NCBI GenBank assembly: GCA_049595035.1
Contig: JBMYKD010000012.1
Location: 1 to 61,983 of the forward strand
From: UBA12202 sp049595035
GTDB lineage: Bacteria > Pseudomonadota > Alphaproteobacteria > Puniceispirillales > UBA1172
Length of the DNA: 61,983 bases
Direction of reading: 5' to 3'
Below the pieces are notes generated by a model, which was not told where the DNA came from, did no database searches, and worked only from the letters and a program-made list of their open reading frames with translations. The position numbers were made by a program, and so were the translations under genes. Shown one piece after another: positions 17,427 through 25,219 of the stretch (its first letter is position 1; the number at the start of each line of letters is the position of its first letter).

Positions 17427-18371
17427 TCAGGAAAGGCCAAGCGTTGATAGTTTCGCCATGACTTCTGCTGCTGTTACGTCTTTGATCTGCTGGTGGCGCA
17501 CCCAGCCAGCAGATTGCCCCACCGGCGCAGACATGGACGGTTCCGTATCTGATCCCATAACCATAATAGTTGGTACCTGCATGCGGGCGGCAAGAAAAAC
17601 TGGCCCTGTATCATTCCCGCATATGGCGGCGGCGTGCCTGAATACAGACGCTATCTGATCAATATCCGTTTTGCCCATGATAGATATACAATCCGGATTC
17701 TGTTCCAGCACCGCGGCAATAGCCTGCTGATCATGATGGGTTCCGGCCAGAACAACCGCTATGCCCCGATCCTGCAATTGACGGGCAAGGTCAGCATAAT
17801 GAGCCGCCGGCCAGCGTTTGGATGGTTTAGCAGGTGAACAGCCCGGCAATAGAACCGCATAGCGTTGGGGCAGTTCCAATCCATGAAACGTCTTCCCCAT
17901 CCAGTCTAGATTTGCTTCTCTTTCTGTACAGCCCCCAAGCTTTGCCGAAATGAGCATACGGTCACGGTTATTAACACCAGTAAAATCAGGCAAAAGATGG
18001 CTAGCCCCTTTTGCTCTGCCAATGAATTCTGTCTTTCTGGCATCAATGAAGTGGCGAAAATAACGGGACGTCCTGCCTGAGCATTGAAAATCATAAATGC
18101 GGGTCCACCCTGCCCTGAACAACTGCCTGAGCCTGAACCAAGCGCGAATATCATAAAATGGCGCGCGGTCATCTATCGTCACAATGTCAAAATAAGGTGA
18201 GGCTTGAAGCCATTTGGCAAACGGCCGGCTTGTCAGAATGGCCAGATGCGCGTCAGCATGGGCGGCACGCAAACTGGCGAAGGCATCCATCGCCTGAATA
18301 ATATCACCTAGCGCGCCATGCTTTATTACCAGTATTTTTTCCGGTGATGAATGGACAGGGCTTTTCGTCAT
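17427..18371 (-). CDS. Glycosyltransferase family 9 (heptosyltransferase-like)
   Basis: A 314-residue GT9 enzyme, the family of ADP-heptose:LPS heptosyltransferases, which add heptose to the LPS inner core on the cytoplasmic face of the inner membrane. Family motifs are visible: KHGALGDIIQA at the N-terminus, the LPGCSPAKPSKRWP loop, and ICGNDTGPVFLAA in the donor-binding domain. hldE, which makes the activated heptose, is present at about 28.5 kb, supporting a heptose donor. The start overlaps the upstream glycosyltransferase stop by 4 nt, so the genes are coupled. Confidence 0.9.
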   Translation of the reverse strand: MTKSPVHSSPEKILVIKHGALGDIIQAMDAFASLRAAHADAHLAILTSRPFAKWLQASPYFDIVTIDDRAPFYDIRAWFRLRQLFRAGWTRIYDFQCSGRTSRYFRHFIDARKTEFIGRAKGASHLLPDFTGVNNRDRMLISAKLGGCTEREANLDWMGKTFHGLELPQRYAVLLPGCSPAKPSKRWPAAHYADLARQLQDRGIAVVLAGTHHDQQAIAAVLEQNPDCISIMGKTDIDQIASVFRHAAAICGNDTGPVFLAARMQVPTIMVMGSDTEPSMSAPVGQSAGWVRHQQIKDVTAAEVMAKLSTLGLS

Positions 18372-19480
18372 CTGTTTCCGCCTATGGCATAATGCCTTGC
18401 CTGATCCAGTTTTTCCACCATATGGACAATATCAAAAGGATAGTCTGACCATGCCCTCTGCTGCCAGGATTTGCGCCACTGGTCATCACTGATCAGACGT
18501 TCTAATGCTTCAGCCAGTTCCGTCCCCCTTCCATCAGCAAGAATAATGGCGCGGCCATCAGCATATTCAGGGATACCACCACGACGTGTTGTGATCAGGG
18601 CGGCACCGCTGGCTAATGCTTCGATAATTACCCGGCCAGCAGGTTCCTGCCATTGCGAAGGCGCAAGGATAATGGCTGATCTGTTCTGAATATCCATAAT
18701 ATCCGATCTTGGGATAAAACCGGTCATGACAGCCTGTTGTCGAATAGGTGCAAGCGCTTGAGATATTGATGCTTCATAAGGTGACGCTGGTGCATCTTCA
18801 AAACGCTGGGCACCAGCAAACAGGACATTCCAGTCGGGATATCGGGGCAGGATACTGGCCAGTGCTTCTGCCGCTTCAAGCATACCTTTTTCGGGAACCA
18901 TGCGCCCGATAATAGAAATCAGTTTCTCTTTGCGTGGAGGGCGCTTAAGATGACGGTCTGCTGAAATCGGTATTACCTTTACCTTTTCTGCCTCATCTGC
19001 AGAAGGGTTGATTCCATCCAGAAAACATGACCGCAGATAATCAGATACACAGTAAATTACTGCCATTCGCTGAAGCAAAACCCGACGCATGGAAACCGTT
19101 TTCCCACCTTTCATTTCACGCGGGTCATTATGCAGATAAAGCCCCATTTTTAAGTTTGGCTGTTTTCGGCCTATATATTCGGCTACTTGAAGACGGCCAT
19201 GCACTTCCAGCAAATCAGGCTGACCATAACGGGTCATGTGTTTCAGATAAGCTCTGGCAAGGCCAATATTCTTTCCTACAAACCATGATTGTTGCAGGGC
19301 TAGTCCTTTATAGTTTGCTCCCTGCAAATATGGCGCGGATATCTGGCGACCAAACACGATGGCATCATTACTATAAACACTGTTGGTAAAGCCACCTTCC
19401 ACTGTTAGCGCGACCGCGCCAGCGTTTTGTGGTGTATATGTTTCCTTATAGGGCAATAGGCAATGCAGTATGGGTGCCAT
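18368..19480 (-). CDS. Glycosyltransferase family 4
   Basis: A 370-residue retaining GT-B enzyme. The C-terminal donor domain is recognisable: IGRMVPEKGMLEAAEAL, LAPSQWQEPAGRVIIEALASGAALITT with the paired acidic residues (E-x7-E) of the family, and GIPEYADG. The acceptor domain cannot be matched to a known sugar. By context it acts in LPS core or outer surface glycan assembly, between another GT4 gene and a GT9 gene on the same strand. It shares a 4-nt overlap with the downstream GT9 gene. Confidence 0.87.
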   Translation of the reverse strand: MAPILHCLLPYKETYTPQNAGAVALTVEGGFTNSVYSNDAIVFGRQISAPYLQGANYKGLALQQSWFVGKNIGLARAYLKHMTRYGQPDLLEVHGRLQVAEYIGRKQPNLKMGLYLHNDPREMKGGKTVSMRRVLLQRMAVIYCVSDYLRSCFLDGINPSADEAEKVKVIPISADRHLKRPPRKEKLISIIGRMVPEKGMLEAAEALASILPRYPDWNVLFAGAQRFEDAPASPYEASISQALAPIRQQAVMTGFIPRSDIMDIQNRSAIILAPSQWQEPAGRVIIEALASGAALITTRRGGIPEYADGRAIILADGRGTELAEALERLISDDQWRKSWQQRAWSDYPFDIVHMVEKLDQARHYAIGGNR

Positions 19481-19514
19481 ATATTCATCCCTTGAACCTG
19501 TTTATCATCATCTA

Positions 19515-20576
19515 TCATGCGCTATGACGGCGGATCATATCCTGATAACTTGCAATAAGTCGTGTTGTCACCGTTTCGCGTTCAAACTCATCCTGATAGG
19601 TTTTTGATCCATTTTTGATCAATCGTTTTGCTAGTGTTCTGTCAGATTGCAGACGTCTGAGATTTTCAACAAGCCCGTCAAGATCATCGATATCCGACAA
19701 CAGGCCATCCTTATCATGAGTTACATATTGTCTTGCGCCATCTGCACGGGTAGCAACCAGTGGCACTTTAGCATACCATGCTTCGGCAATAACTGTTCCA
19801 AATGGCTCATAACGTGAAGGAAGAACACAGATATCTGCCAGATCAAGTAATGCTGCCCTATCATTGCGCCAGCCAGCAAAACAGACCCGATCATCCAGAC
19901 CAAGTGTGCTTGCCTGTTTTTGGTATTTATCCAAGTCAGGCCCGTCACCAGCCATCAGAAATGCCAGATCAGGCAATTGCACCGCCGCATCAAGCAAAAG
20001 ATCAACACCCTTTTTCCAGTGCATGCGCGACAATAACAGAACAACAGGTTTGCCTTCCGGCAATCCGAAATCAGCACGGCTTACTAGTTCATCTGCCGCC
20101 AGTGTTCCAAAAGTATGCCCCAGATAAGCCTGATCAGGTTGGCCAGTGGCCTCACCAATATGGCGGACAATATCCCGCGTGACACCCATATAAAAATCGC
20201 TGTGACGATAATTCTTTAGATCATAATATCCGCCAAACCATCCCAGAACCGGCGGCACAACCCCTGCCGGCATAAAAGAAGAAGCCCTATTCATCCAGCC
20301 ATGAACCAGATCAGGGGCTTCGTTAGTGATAATGGACGATAGCCGACTTTGCTGTGGCCATTTCCACCACCGCTGAAACCCCATAGGGTAATGGGGGATT
20401 TTACGTTCGGCCATGGCATCTAGAATATGTTCATAAGGCCGTGATATCATCACCTGATTGACGCCGCGATCATGTAATGCTTTCACCATATCCAGGCAGA
20501 ATGTTTCGGCACCGCCTGTTCTGGCACCAGCAATCACATGACAAATTTTAAGGGGGGGTTGGTTATTCTTTACCAC
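19515..20576 (-). CDS. Glycosyltransferase family 4
   Basis: A 353-residue GT-B glycosyltransferase, first gene of a three-gene glycan operon. The N-terminal domain has the CHVIAGARTGGAETF loop typical of GT4 acceptor binding. The donor domain shows LLLSRMHWKKGVDLLLDA and LPSRYEPFGTVIAEAWYAKVPLVATRADG, containing the E-x7-E motif. It reads away from lptD, from which it is separated by about 115 bp that must hold both promoters. The gene order (GT4, GT4, GT9, then lptD opposite) suggests LPS core oligosaccharide synthesis. Confidence 0.87.
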   Translation of the reverse strand: MVKNNQPPLKICHVIAGARTGGAETFCLDMVKALHDRGVNQVMISRPYEHILDAMAERKIPHYPMGFQRWWKWPQQSRLSSIITNEAPDLVHGWMNRASSFMPAGVVPPVLGWFGGYYDLKNYRHSDFYMGVTRDIVRHIGEATGQPDQAYLGHTFGTLAADELVSRADFGLPEGKPVVLLLSRMHWKKGVDLLLDAAVQLPDLAFLMAGDGPDLDKYQKQASTLGLDDRVCFAGWRNDRAALLDLADICVLPSRYEPFGTVIAEAWYAKVPLVATRADGARQYVTHDKDGLLSDIDDLDGLVENLRRLQSDRTLAKRLIKNGSKTYQDEFERETVTTRLIASYQDMIRRHSA

Positions 20577-20691
20577 AATAACTCCAAACTTAACCGGATG
20601 ATGGATTGCTTATAGAGATCAATTTGATATAACATGAAATGCTTTTAATTTACCAGTTTTGTTCCACCTGATCAGAAAATTTGACGTGACC

Positions 20692-22863
20692 ATGTTTTTT
20701 CGCCCAAATACCACAATACATAATCACATTATTCGCATGTGTTGCCTTATCACTTTTCTTTGTATATGGGCAGGCCTTGGGTATGCTCAGGATAATACCC
20801 AGCCTGTTGACTTTTCTGCGGATTCCATGGAATCTAATCAGGATACCGGCATATTCATAGCAACCGGCAATGTTGTTTTTGAACAAGGCAGAATGACACT
20901 GAAAGCTGATCGGGTTGAATATCATCGGGATACCGGTCTAGCGGAAGCATCGGGAAGTGTTGTGTTCACCGACCATCAGGGCAATATTCATTTTTCCGAT
21001 CAAATGACCATGGGCAAAGAGTTTTCGGAAGCTTTTGCAGAACCTATTATCAGTCAAATGGTAGATCAGTCATGGATGGCGGGGGATAGAGGCGAATATT
21101 ATAAAGACGATTATACCCTTTATGATAATGCAATCTATACGCCCTGTGACTGTGATTTTGTGAATGGCGAAACACCTATCTGGCGGTTTGAAACTTCATC
21201 ATCATGGCATGATCCTAAAACCAAAACCGTATATCATACCAATATACAGATGAAGGTACTTGACCTACCCGTTTTGTATTTTCCGTATTTGTCCCATCCG
21301 GACTGGTCGGTTCGTAGGCGATCTGGTCTTTTATACCCAAGCATTTCCTATTCATCTGACCATGGCCTGAAATACATACAGTCATACTATCATGTGATCA
21401 ATGACACCAGTGATATAGAAATCACCCCCTATATTTTCAAGAATTCCGGCCTGTTATCAGGTATCCGCTATCGCCAGTTATGGGATCAATCCGGCCTTGA
21501 TATGCGCTTGACAGGTGGTCAGGTAGAATCCTTTAAACAGGATGATGAAAATGTGCTAGCCGTTGATGCGCGTTTCTATACATTGATTGGTGATAGCTGG
21601 GATACTGAAGCGCGAATATACCGCACCAGTCAGGATACCTTTATGCGACGATACGGGATTGATAATGCCACCCAGCATAAATCAACCTTCAGTGCCGAAC
21701 AACTCGGCGCAAACACTTATAATCTGATTGAGATGTATGATATTCAGGGGCTGGATTCCACCGAAACCAATGAAAGAGAACCAACCGTGTTGCCATCTGT
21801 CTTTCATGAACGCTATATGCCCGGATATCGTGATAATATGACAGCACGCATCAGACTATCGGCCAGTCAGACCGATAATGACGAAGAATATGATATCAAC
21901 CGCTGGTCAGGTGAGCTTTATACCCGTGAAGATATTGATCACAGCACCGGCACATTCAGCCTTGAAACAAGAACAGCCCTGCAATATCACCTCATAGAAA
22001 ATGGCCCCAACAGCAATAACTATACCGGTGAACTTGGGCAAGGTAGTGTTAGTGCCGGATTAGGCTGGTCACAGCCCTATTCGGCAATGATTGGCGATAG
22101 CAGTGCTATCATCAGGCCTAGGGTAAAACTAATTACCATTCAGTCAACAGATCGTACAGATAAAATCCCGAACCGTGATTCTTCTGATTTCCATCTGGAT
22201 GAAGCCAATCTCTTTCTGCTTCACCGGTATCAGGGCAATGACTACATAAAAACCGGGACTCATATGGCTGGCGGTGTAAGCACTGATATGACTGATACAG
22301 CTTTTGGTGAATTATCAGGTTTTGTCGGTGCCAGTTACCGCTTTCTGGGGGATGTCAATAGCGGCCTTAATGCCACCAATGAGACGGAAAAACTGTCCGA
22401 TATTCTGGCAAGCGTTCAGGTGAAGCCATCTGATCAACTCCGATTTTCATTTGCTGGCCGGTTTAATCATGAAAACCTAGAACTTAATGAATCACGGGCA
22501 TCAGTCGCATGGTCACGCCCCGGCACATCAATATCAACATCCTATAGTCAGCGATCAGAATCCTTCTTCAGTGCTGCTAGTGTTAAAGAAGAAGAGCTGA
22601 TCGTCAATCTTAACCATGTGATTGATGAAGGTATCAGGTTAAAGGCTAATCAGACCTTTGATCTGGCAAATGGAAAAAATGAGCGTGATAAATCCACCAT
22701 AGGACTGGATATCACCCGCGGATTGCAGGATTGTTTAACCATTACCATTCAATATACCCGTGATGAAACATCTGACCGGGATATTAAACCGGTTGATGAA
22801 ATTATGTTTCTGCTGAACTTCAAATATCTGGGGGCATTTCAGAATAATGCTCTCGCAAATTAA
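20692..22863 (+). CDS. lptD: LPS-assembly outer-membrane protein LptD
   Basis: Outer-membrane barrel that inserts LPS into the outer leaflet, together with LptE. About 723 residues: signal peptide (core MCCLITFLCIWAGLGYAQ), an OstA/LptA-like jellyroll (about residues 35-130, VDFSADSMESNQDTGIFIATGNVVFEQG), then the large beta-barrel. The segment YTPCDCDFVNGETPIW with adjacent cysteines marks the junction where LptD proteins hold their disulfides. The start is unsure: I prefer the ATG at 20692; 20737 (MCCLITF) is the next choice. No surA-pdxA-ksgA genes follow, unlike the common arrangement; instead an arsC gene converges on it. Confidence 0.93.
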   Translation: MFFRPNTTIHNHIIRMCCLITFLCIWAGLGYAQDNTQPVDFSADSMESNQDTGIFIATGNVVFEQGRMTLKADRVEYHRDTGLAEASGSVVFTDHQGNIHFSDQMTMGKEFSEAFAEPIISQMVDQSWMAGDRGEYYKDDYTLYDNAIYTPCDCDFVNGETPIWRFETSSSWHDPKTKTVYHTNIQMKVLDLPVLYFPYLSHPDWSVRRRSGLLYPSISYSSDHGLKYIQSYYHVINDTSDIEITPYIFKNSGLLSGIRYRQLWDQSGLDMRLTGGQVESFKQDDENVLAVDARFYTLIGDSWDTEARIYRTSQDTFMRRYGIDNATQHKSTFSAEQLGANTYNLIEMYDIQGLDSTETNEREPTVLPSVFHERYMPGYRDNMTARIRLSASQTDNDEEYDINRWSGELYTREDIDHSTGTFSLETRTALQYHLIENGPNSNNYTGELGQGSVSAGLGWSQPYSAMIGDSSAIIRPRVKLITIQSTDRTDKIPNRDSSDFHLDEANLFLLHRYQGNDYIKTGTHMAGGVSTDMTDTAFGELSGFVGASYRFLGDVNSGLNATNETEKLSDILASVQVKPSDQLRFSFAGRFNHENLELNESRASVAWSRPGTSISTSYSQRSESFFSAASVKEEELIVNLNHVIDEGIRLKANQTFDLANGKNERDKSTIGLDITRGLQDCLTITIQYTRDETSDRDIKPVDEIMFLLNFKYLGAFQNNALAN

Positions 22864-22891
22864 TTTTTATTCACGGTTAATTCTATCTGTT

Positions 22892-23389
22892 TCAAGGGGC
22901 AAGGGCGTTTATATTTGCCTGAATGCTCGCCTGATCCCATTCATCTAATGGCAGGGAAGCAAGGGTTTGGATACGCGCTTTCATTCCATTCATAACATCC
23001 CTGAATGCCTTTATTTTATCGGTGTCACTGCCGCTGACATGTGACGGATCAGGGAACCCCCAATGTGCCGTGACAGGTTTTCCAATCCAGACAGGGCAGA
23101 CTTCGCCGGCCGCGTTATCACAAACCGTGATGATAACATCCATCTGAGGAGCATCAGGCAAAGCAAACTCATCCCAGCTTTTAGAGCGGAGATTTTCGGC
23201 AGGATAGCCAAGTTCAATGGCCAGGTCGCGGGCAATCGGATGCACCGGACGACCAGAAACGGATTGCGGGGTTGACCCGGCGGAAAAACCAATAAGCCGT
23301 CCGCCGGTTTGCGTTGATGCCACTGCTTCAGCCAGAATGGACCTAGCCGAGTTATGGGTGCATAGAAAGAGAATGTTATATGTTTTCAT
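22892..23389 (-). CDS. arsC: Arsenate reductase ArsC / low-molecular-weight PTP family
   Basis: A 165-residue cytosolic protein with the low-molecular-weight tyrosine phosphatase fold. The P-loop is C10-THNSAR-S17. Further cysteines C90 and C98 in the stretch VCDNAAGEVCPVW match the redox cysteines of thioredoxin-coupled arsenate reductases, so arsenate reduction is more likely than protein dephosphorylation. It is an orphan: no arsR, arsB, acr3 or arsH lies in the window. It converges on lptD. Its upstream side borders the AT-rich element inserted at the glmS 3' end, so before that insertion arsC would have stood just downstream of glmS on the same strand. Confidence 0.87.
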   Translation of the reverse strand: MKTYNILFLCTHNSARSILAEAVASTQTGGRLIGFSAGSTPQSVSGRPVHPIARDLAIELGYPAENLRSKSWDEFALPDAPQMDVIITVCDNAAGEVCPVWIGKPVTAHWGFPDPSHVSGSDTDKIKAFRDVMNGMKARIQTLASLPLDEWDQASIQANINALAP

Positions 23390-23470
23390 GAAAACAGAAT
23401 ATATCGGCTATATGACAGTATCGTGACATATCATAACCGCCATGATGCAGGCATGCAATGTTGAGGTATT

Positions 23471-23485
23471 CTATTCCACCGTAAC
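23471..23485 (-). repeat. Detached copy of the glmS 3' end (att-like)
   Basis: Read on the minus strand this is GTTACGGTGGAATAG, coding Val-Thr-Val-Glu-stop, the same as the last codons of glmS (GTCACTGTAGAATAG). Twelve of fifteen bases agree, and all three differences are synonymous third-position changes. It is in the same orientation as glmS but 1746 bp away and not attached to any reading frame. It is best read as the original glmS terminus displaced by an insertion. Confidence 0.7.
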
Positions 23486-23489
23486 CCAC

Positions 23490-23504
23490 TAGGTTTCCTA
23501 TAAA
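23490..23504 (+). repeat. Left inverted repeat of the glmS-linked element
   Basis: TAGGTTTCCTATAAA, an exact inverted match to the copy at 25205-25219. It begins 4 bp inside the detached glmS tail. The first 11 bases are themselves an interrupted palindrome (TAGG-TTT-CCTA). The next bases (CTT) extend the match to a third, internal copy. Confidence 0.75.
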
Positions 23505-23636
23505 CTTTCAACAGAAACTTTCAAAATTTTGCAGAAATTTCATGTGGTTAAAAGACAAACCAATTCTGGAAATTTTACCATTCAATTTCTGTTATCCACA
23601 ATATTCCTTCAGATGAGAAAAATAAATTTGAGCATT

Positions 23637-24689
23637 TTATCTTACACGTTTGATGTAATTTATAGCATCATTTTTATTGTGGAAATTTTTGAGCGGCAGT
23701 ACAAAATTCCTTCCATCATTAAGTGAGAATAGACCATAGATATTATAACTCATATCCCACCCCATAGTGCCTCCACTATAGTCACCAATTGATACTAAAT
23801 ATGCTTCTGAACAATTTCCTTTTACATGAGTGGAGAGGGATTGGCATTTATCTGGAGATAGTTCCGCTAATATACTGTATGAGAATTTGGTGCATAAATT
23901 TTCAGTTTCACAGATTTCGGTTTTCACTTCCTTGTTGTCTATTTGGATTTCAGGAGTTCCAATATTTTCTATACCGCCAAACCTTAATTCTCCCTCGAAG
24001 CATTTATTTAATGAAGTCGCTAGATATATTTCAGAACCCCAAGACGTCATAATTGGTTCATAATCTGAAATTTCGTTATCAAAGTAGATGCCAGGATTTT
24101 TAGAAAAGTGCTCATAATCTTTGACCTTAAATTTATCTGCAAAATCTTCGTAATTATCCCCAGACATCCAAGGAGTTGAGAGACAATGAGGGGGTATCAC
24201 CCTTCCTTCAAACTCCAAACCTACTGGAATATTTTTATTGGTAAGGTCTTCTTTTTTTGCCCCTAGGATTCCAAAAATGTGCCACTTATCCTTTTCCTTA
24301 TCTCTGTTGTACCAGACCGAACCACTATCAAGCATAAAACCGCGCCATCCCATTGGAGCGCAAGGCGACACACTGTTCAATAGACTATCAACCCATTCTT
24401 TAGAGAATATCTCTGAAAACTGCTTGCCTCTAATAAACTCTTTCCTTGGTCCAGAATCTAATTCCCCATCTACAAGTTCGAATAAACCATCAAGATTTTC
24501 TTCTTTTACTAGTTTCTTTATAGTTTCGCCAAAATCAAACGCGTCTTCTGGATCATAATAATTGTTCCAAGATTTTGCATATTCCCTATCCTCTCCAGTG
24601 CAGCGCAATTCTAACTTCTCAGCGCCTAGAGCAACGGAATAGTTTGTAAAAAATAGAAGCATAAAGGTAGAGATAGATAACTTGCTCAT
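23637..24689 (-). CDS. Exported cysteine-containing protein of unknown function
   Basis: I do not recognise this 350-residue protein. It opens with a signal peptide (MSKLSISTFMLLFFTNYSVALG, cleavage near GAE), so it should be periplasmic or lipid-free secreted. The mature part has eight cysteines spread along its length, which would allow four disulfides. It is rich in acidic and aromatic residues and has no membrane segments. A stretch WGSEIYLATSLNKCFEGELRFGG suggests beta structure. Base composition and codon choice are visibly more AT-rich than the flanking genes, consistent with transfer as cargo of the element at the glmS 3' end. The ribosome site is weak. Confidence 0.72.
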   Translation of the reverse strand: MSKLSISTFMLLFFTNYSVALGAEKLELRCTGEDREYAKSWNNYYDPEDAFDFGETIKKLVKEENLDGLFELVDGELDSGPRKEFIRGKQFSEIFSKEWVDSLLNSVSPCAPMGWRGFMLDSGSVWYNRDKEKDKWHIFGILGAKKEDLTNKNIPVGLEFEGRVIPPHCLSTPWMSGDNYEDFADKFKVKDYEHFSKNPGIYFDNEISDYEPIMTSWGSEIYLATSLNKCFEGELRFGGIENIGTPEIQIDNKEVKTEICETENLCTKFSYSILAELSPDKCQSLSTHVKGNCSEAYLVSIGDYSGGTMGWDMSYNIYGLFSLNDGRNFVLPLKNFHNKNDAINYIKRVR

Positions 24690-24772
24690 AACTCAATCAT
24701 CATTTTGAATATTTTAGTTCGGAAATATTTCTCCACATTAAGATTAAATCTGTGGGGGCAAAACATACAAGA

Positions 24773-24786
24773 TTTCCTATAAACTT
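24773..24786 (+). repeat. Internal copy of the element-end repeat
   Basis: TTTCCTATAAACTT, identical over 14 bp and in the same orientation as 23494-23507 at the left end. It falls between the two cargo genes, so each gene is followed on the minus strand by one copy. This divides the element into a short module (87-residue gene) and a longer one (350-residue gene), as would arise from two successive insertions at one site. Confidence 0.65.
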
Positions 24787-24884
24787 AACAAAAATTCACA
24801 TTCGAAAATTATTCGAATAAATATATATTTCAATGCTTTAAGGGATGACCACTTTCCTCAATTAGGCATATCCTTTTAATATAT

Positions 24885-25148
24885 TCACTCATCTGGATTT
24901 TCTCTCCAAAATTTTGCGTCATTCCAATACTTACGATACTCACCTTTGGTAACCCAAGTTACGAGAACAACAAACGCGCAAATTCCAAACCAAATCATGA
25001 TGAAGATTGGTTGAGAAAACTCACGCCAACCAGAAGGATTTGCAAAACCAAATCCAATCGTTACTAATATCATCAAAAGGATGTGAGCAAACAGGGGCGA
25101 GACCTTTAATTTTCTTGCGATGAAAATAATTAATCTGTTGACTAGCAT
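24885..25148 (-). CDS. Small two-helix membrane protein, unknown
   Basis: An 87-residue protein with two hydrophobic segments (about 20-37, AHILLMILVTIGFGF, and 47-66, PIFIMIWFGICAFVVLVTW) and a charged C-terminal tail ending YWNDAKFWRENPDE. It has no recognisable family. AGGGG lies before the ATG at good distance, so it is likely translated. Composition is AT-rich like the rest of the element. It is the gene nearest glmS within the inserted segment and on the same strand as glmS, so it may be read through from glmS. Confidence 0.65.
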   Translation of the reverse strand: MLVNRLIIFIARKLKVSPLFAHILLMILVTIGFGFANPSGWREFSQPIFIMIWFGICAFVVLVTWVTKGEYRKYWNDAKFWRENPDE

Positions 25149-25204
25149 TTGAACCCCTAATAGTTAAATTCACATTTATTATACTGTTTTAATTCAGAAT
25201 TTTA

Positions 25205-25219
25205 TTTATAGGAAACCTA
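25205..25219 (-). repeat. Right inverted repeat of the glmS-linked element
   Basis: On the minus strand TAGGTTTCCTATAAA, whose first three bases are the glmS stop codon. It is the exact inverse of the repeat at the left end. The palindrome ATAGG-TTT-CCTAT could also form a small hairpin right after glmS. Confidence 0.75.

Noticed and set aside
23529..23726. 65-residue plus-strand frame at the left end of the glmS-linked element, a candidate small recombinase or toxin
   Set aside because: It overlaps the end of the exported-protein gene in antisense, is hydrophobic low-complexity from AT-rich DNA, and has no recombinase motif.
24773..24800. Integron attC-like site: GTTAAGT next to the internal repeat fits GTTRRRY
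   Set aside because: The left-end copy does not carry the same core and no paired R'' site is seen, so the match is probably accidental.
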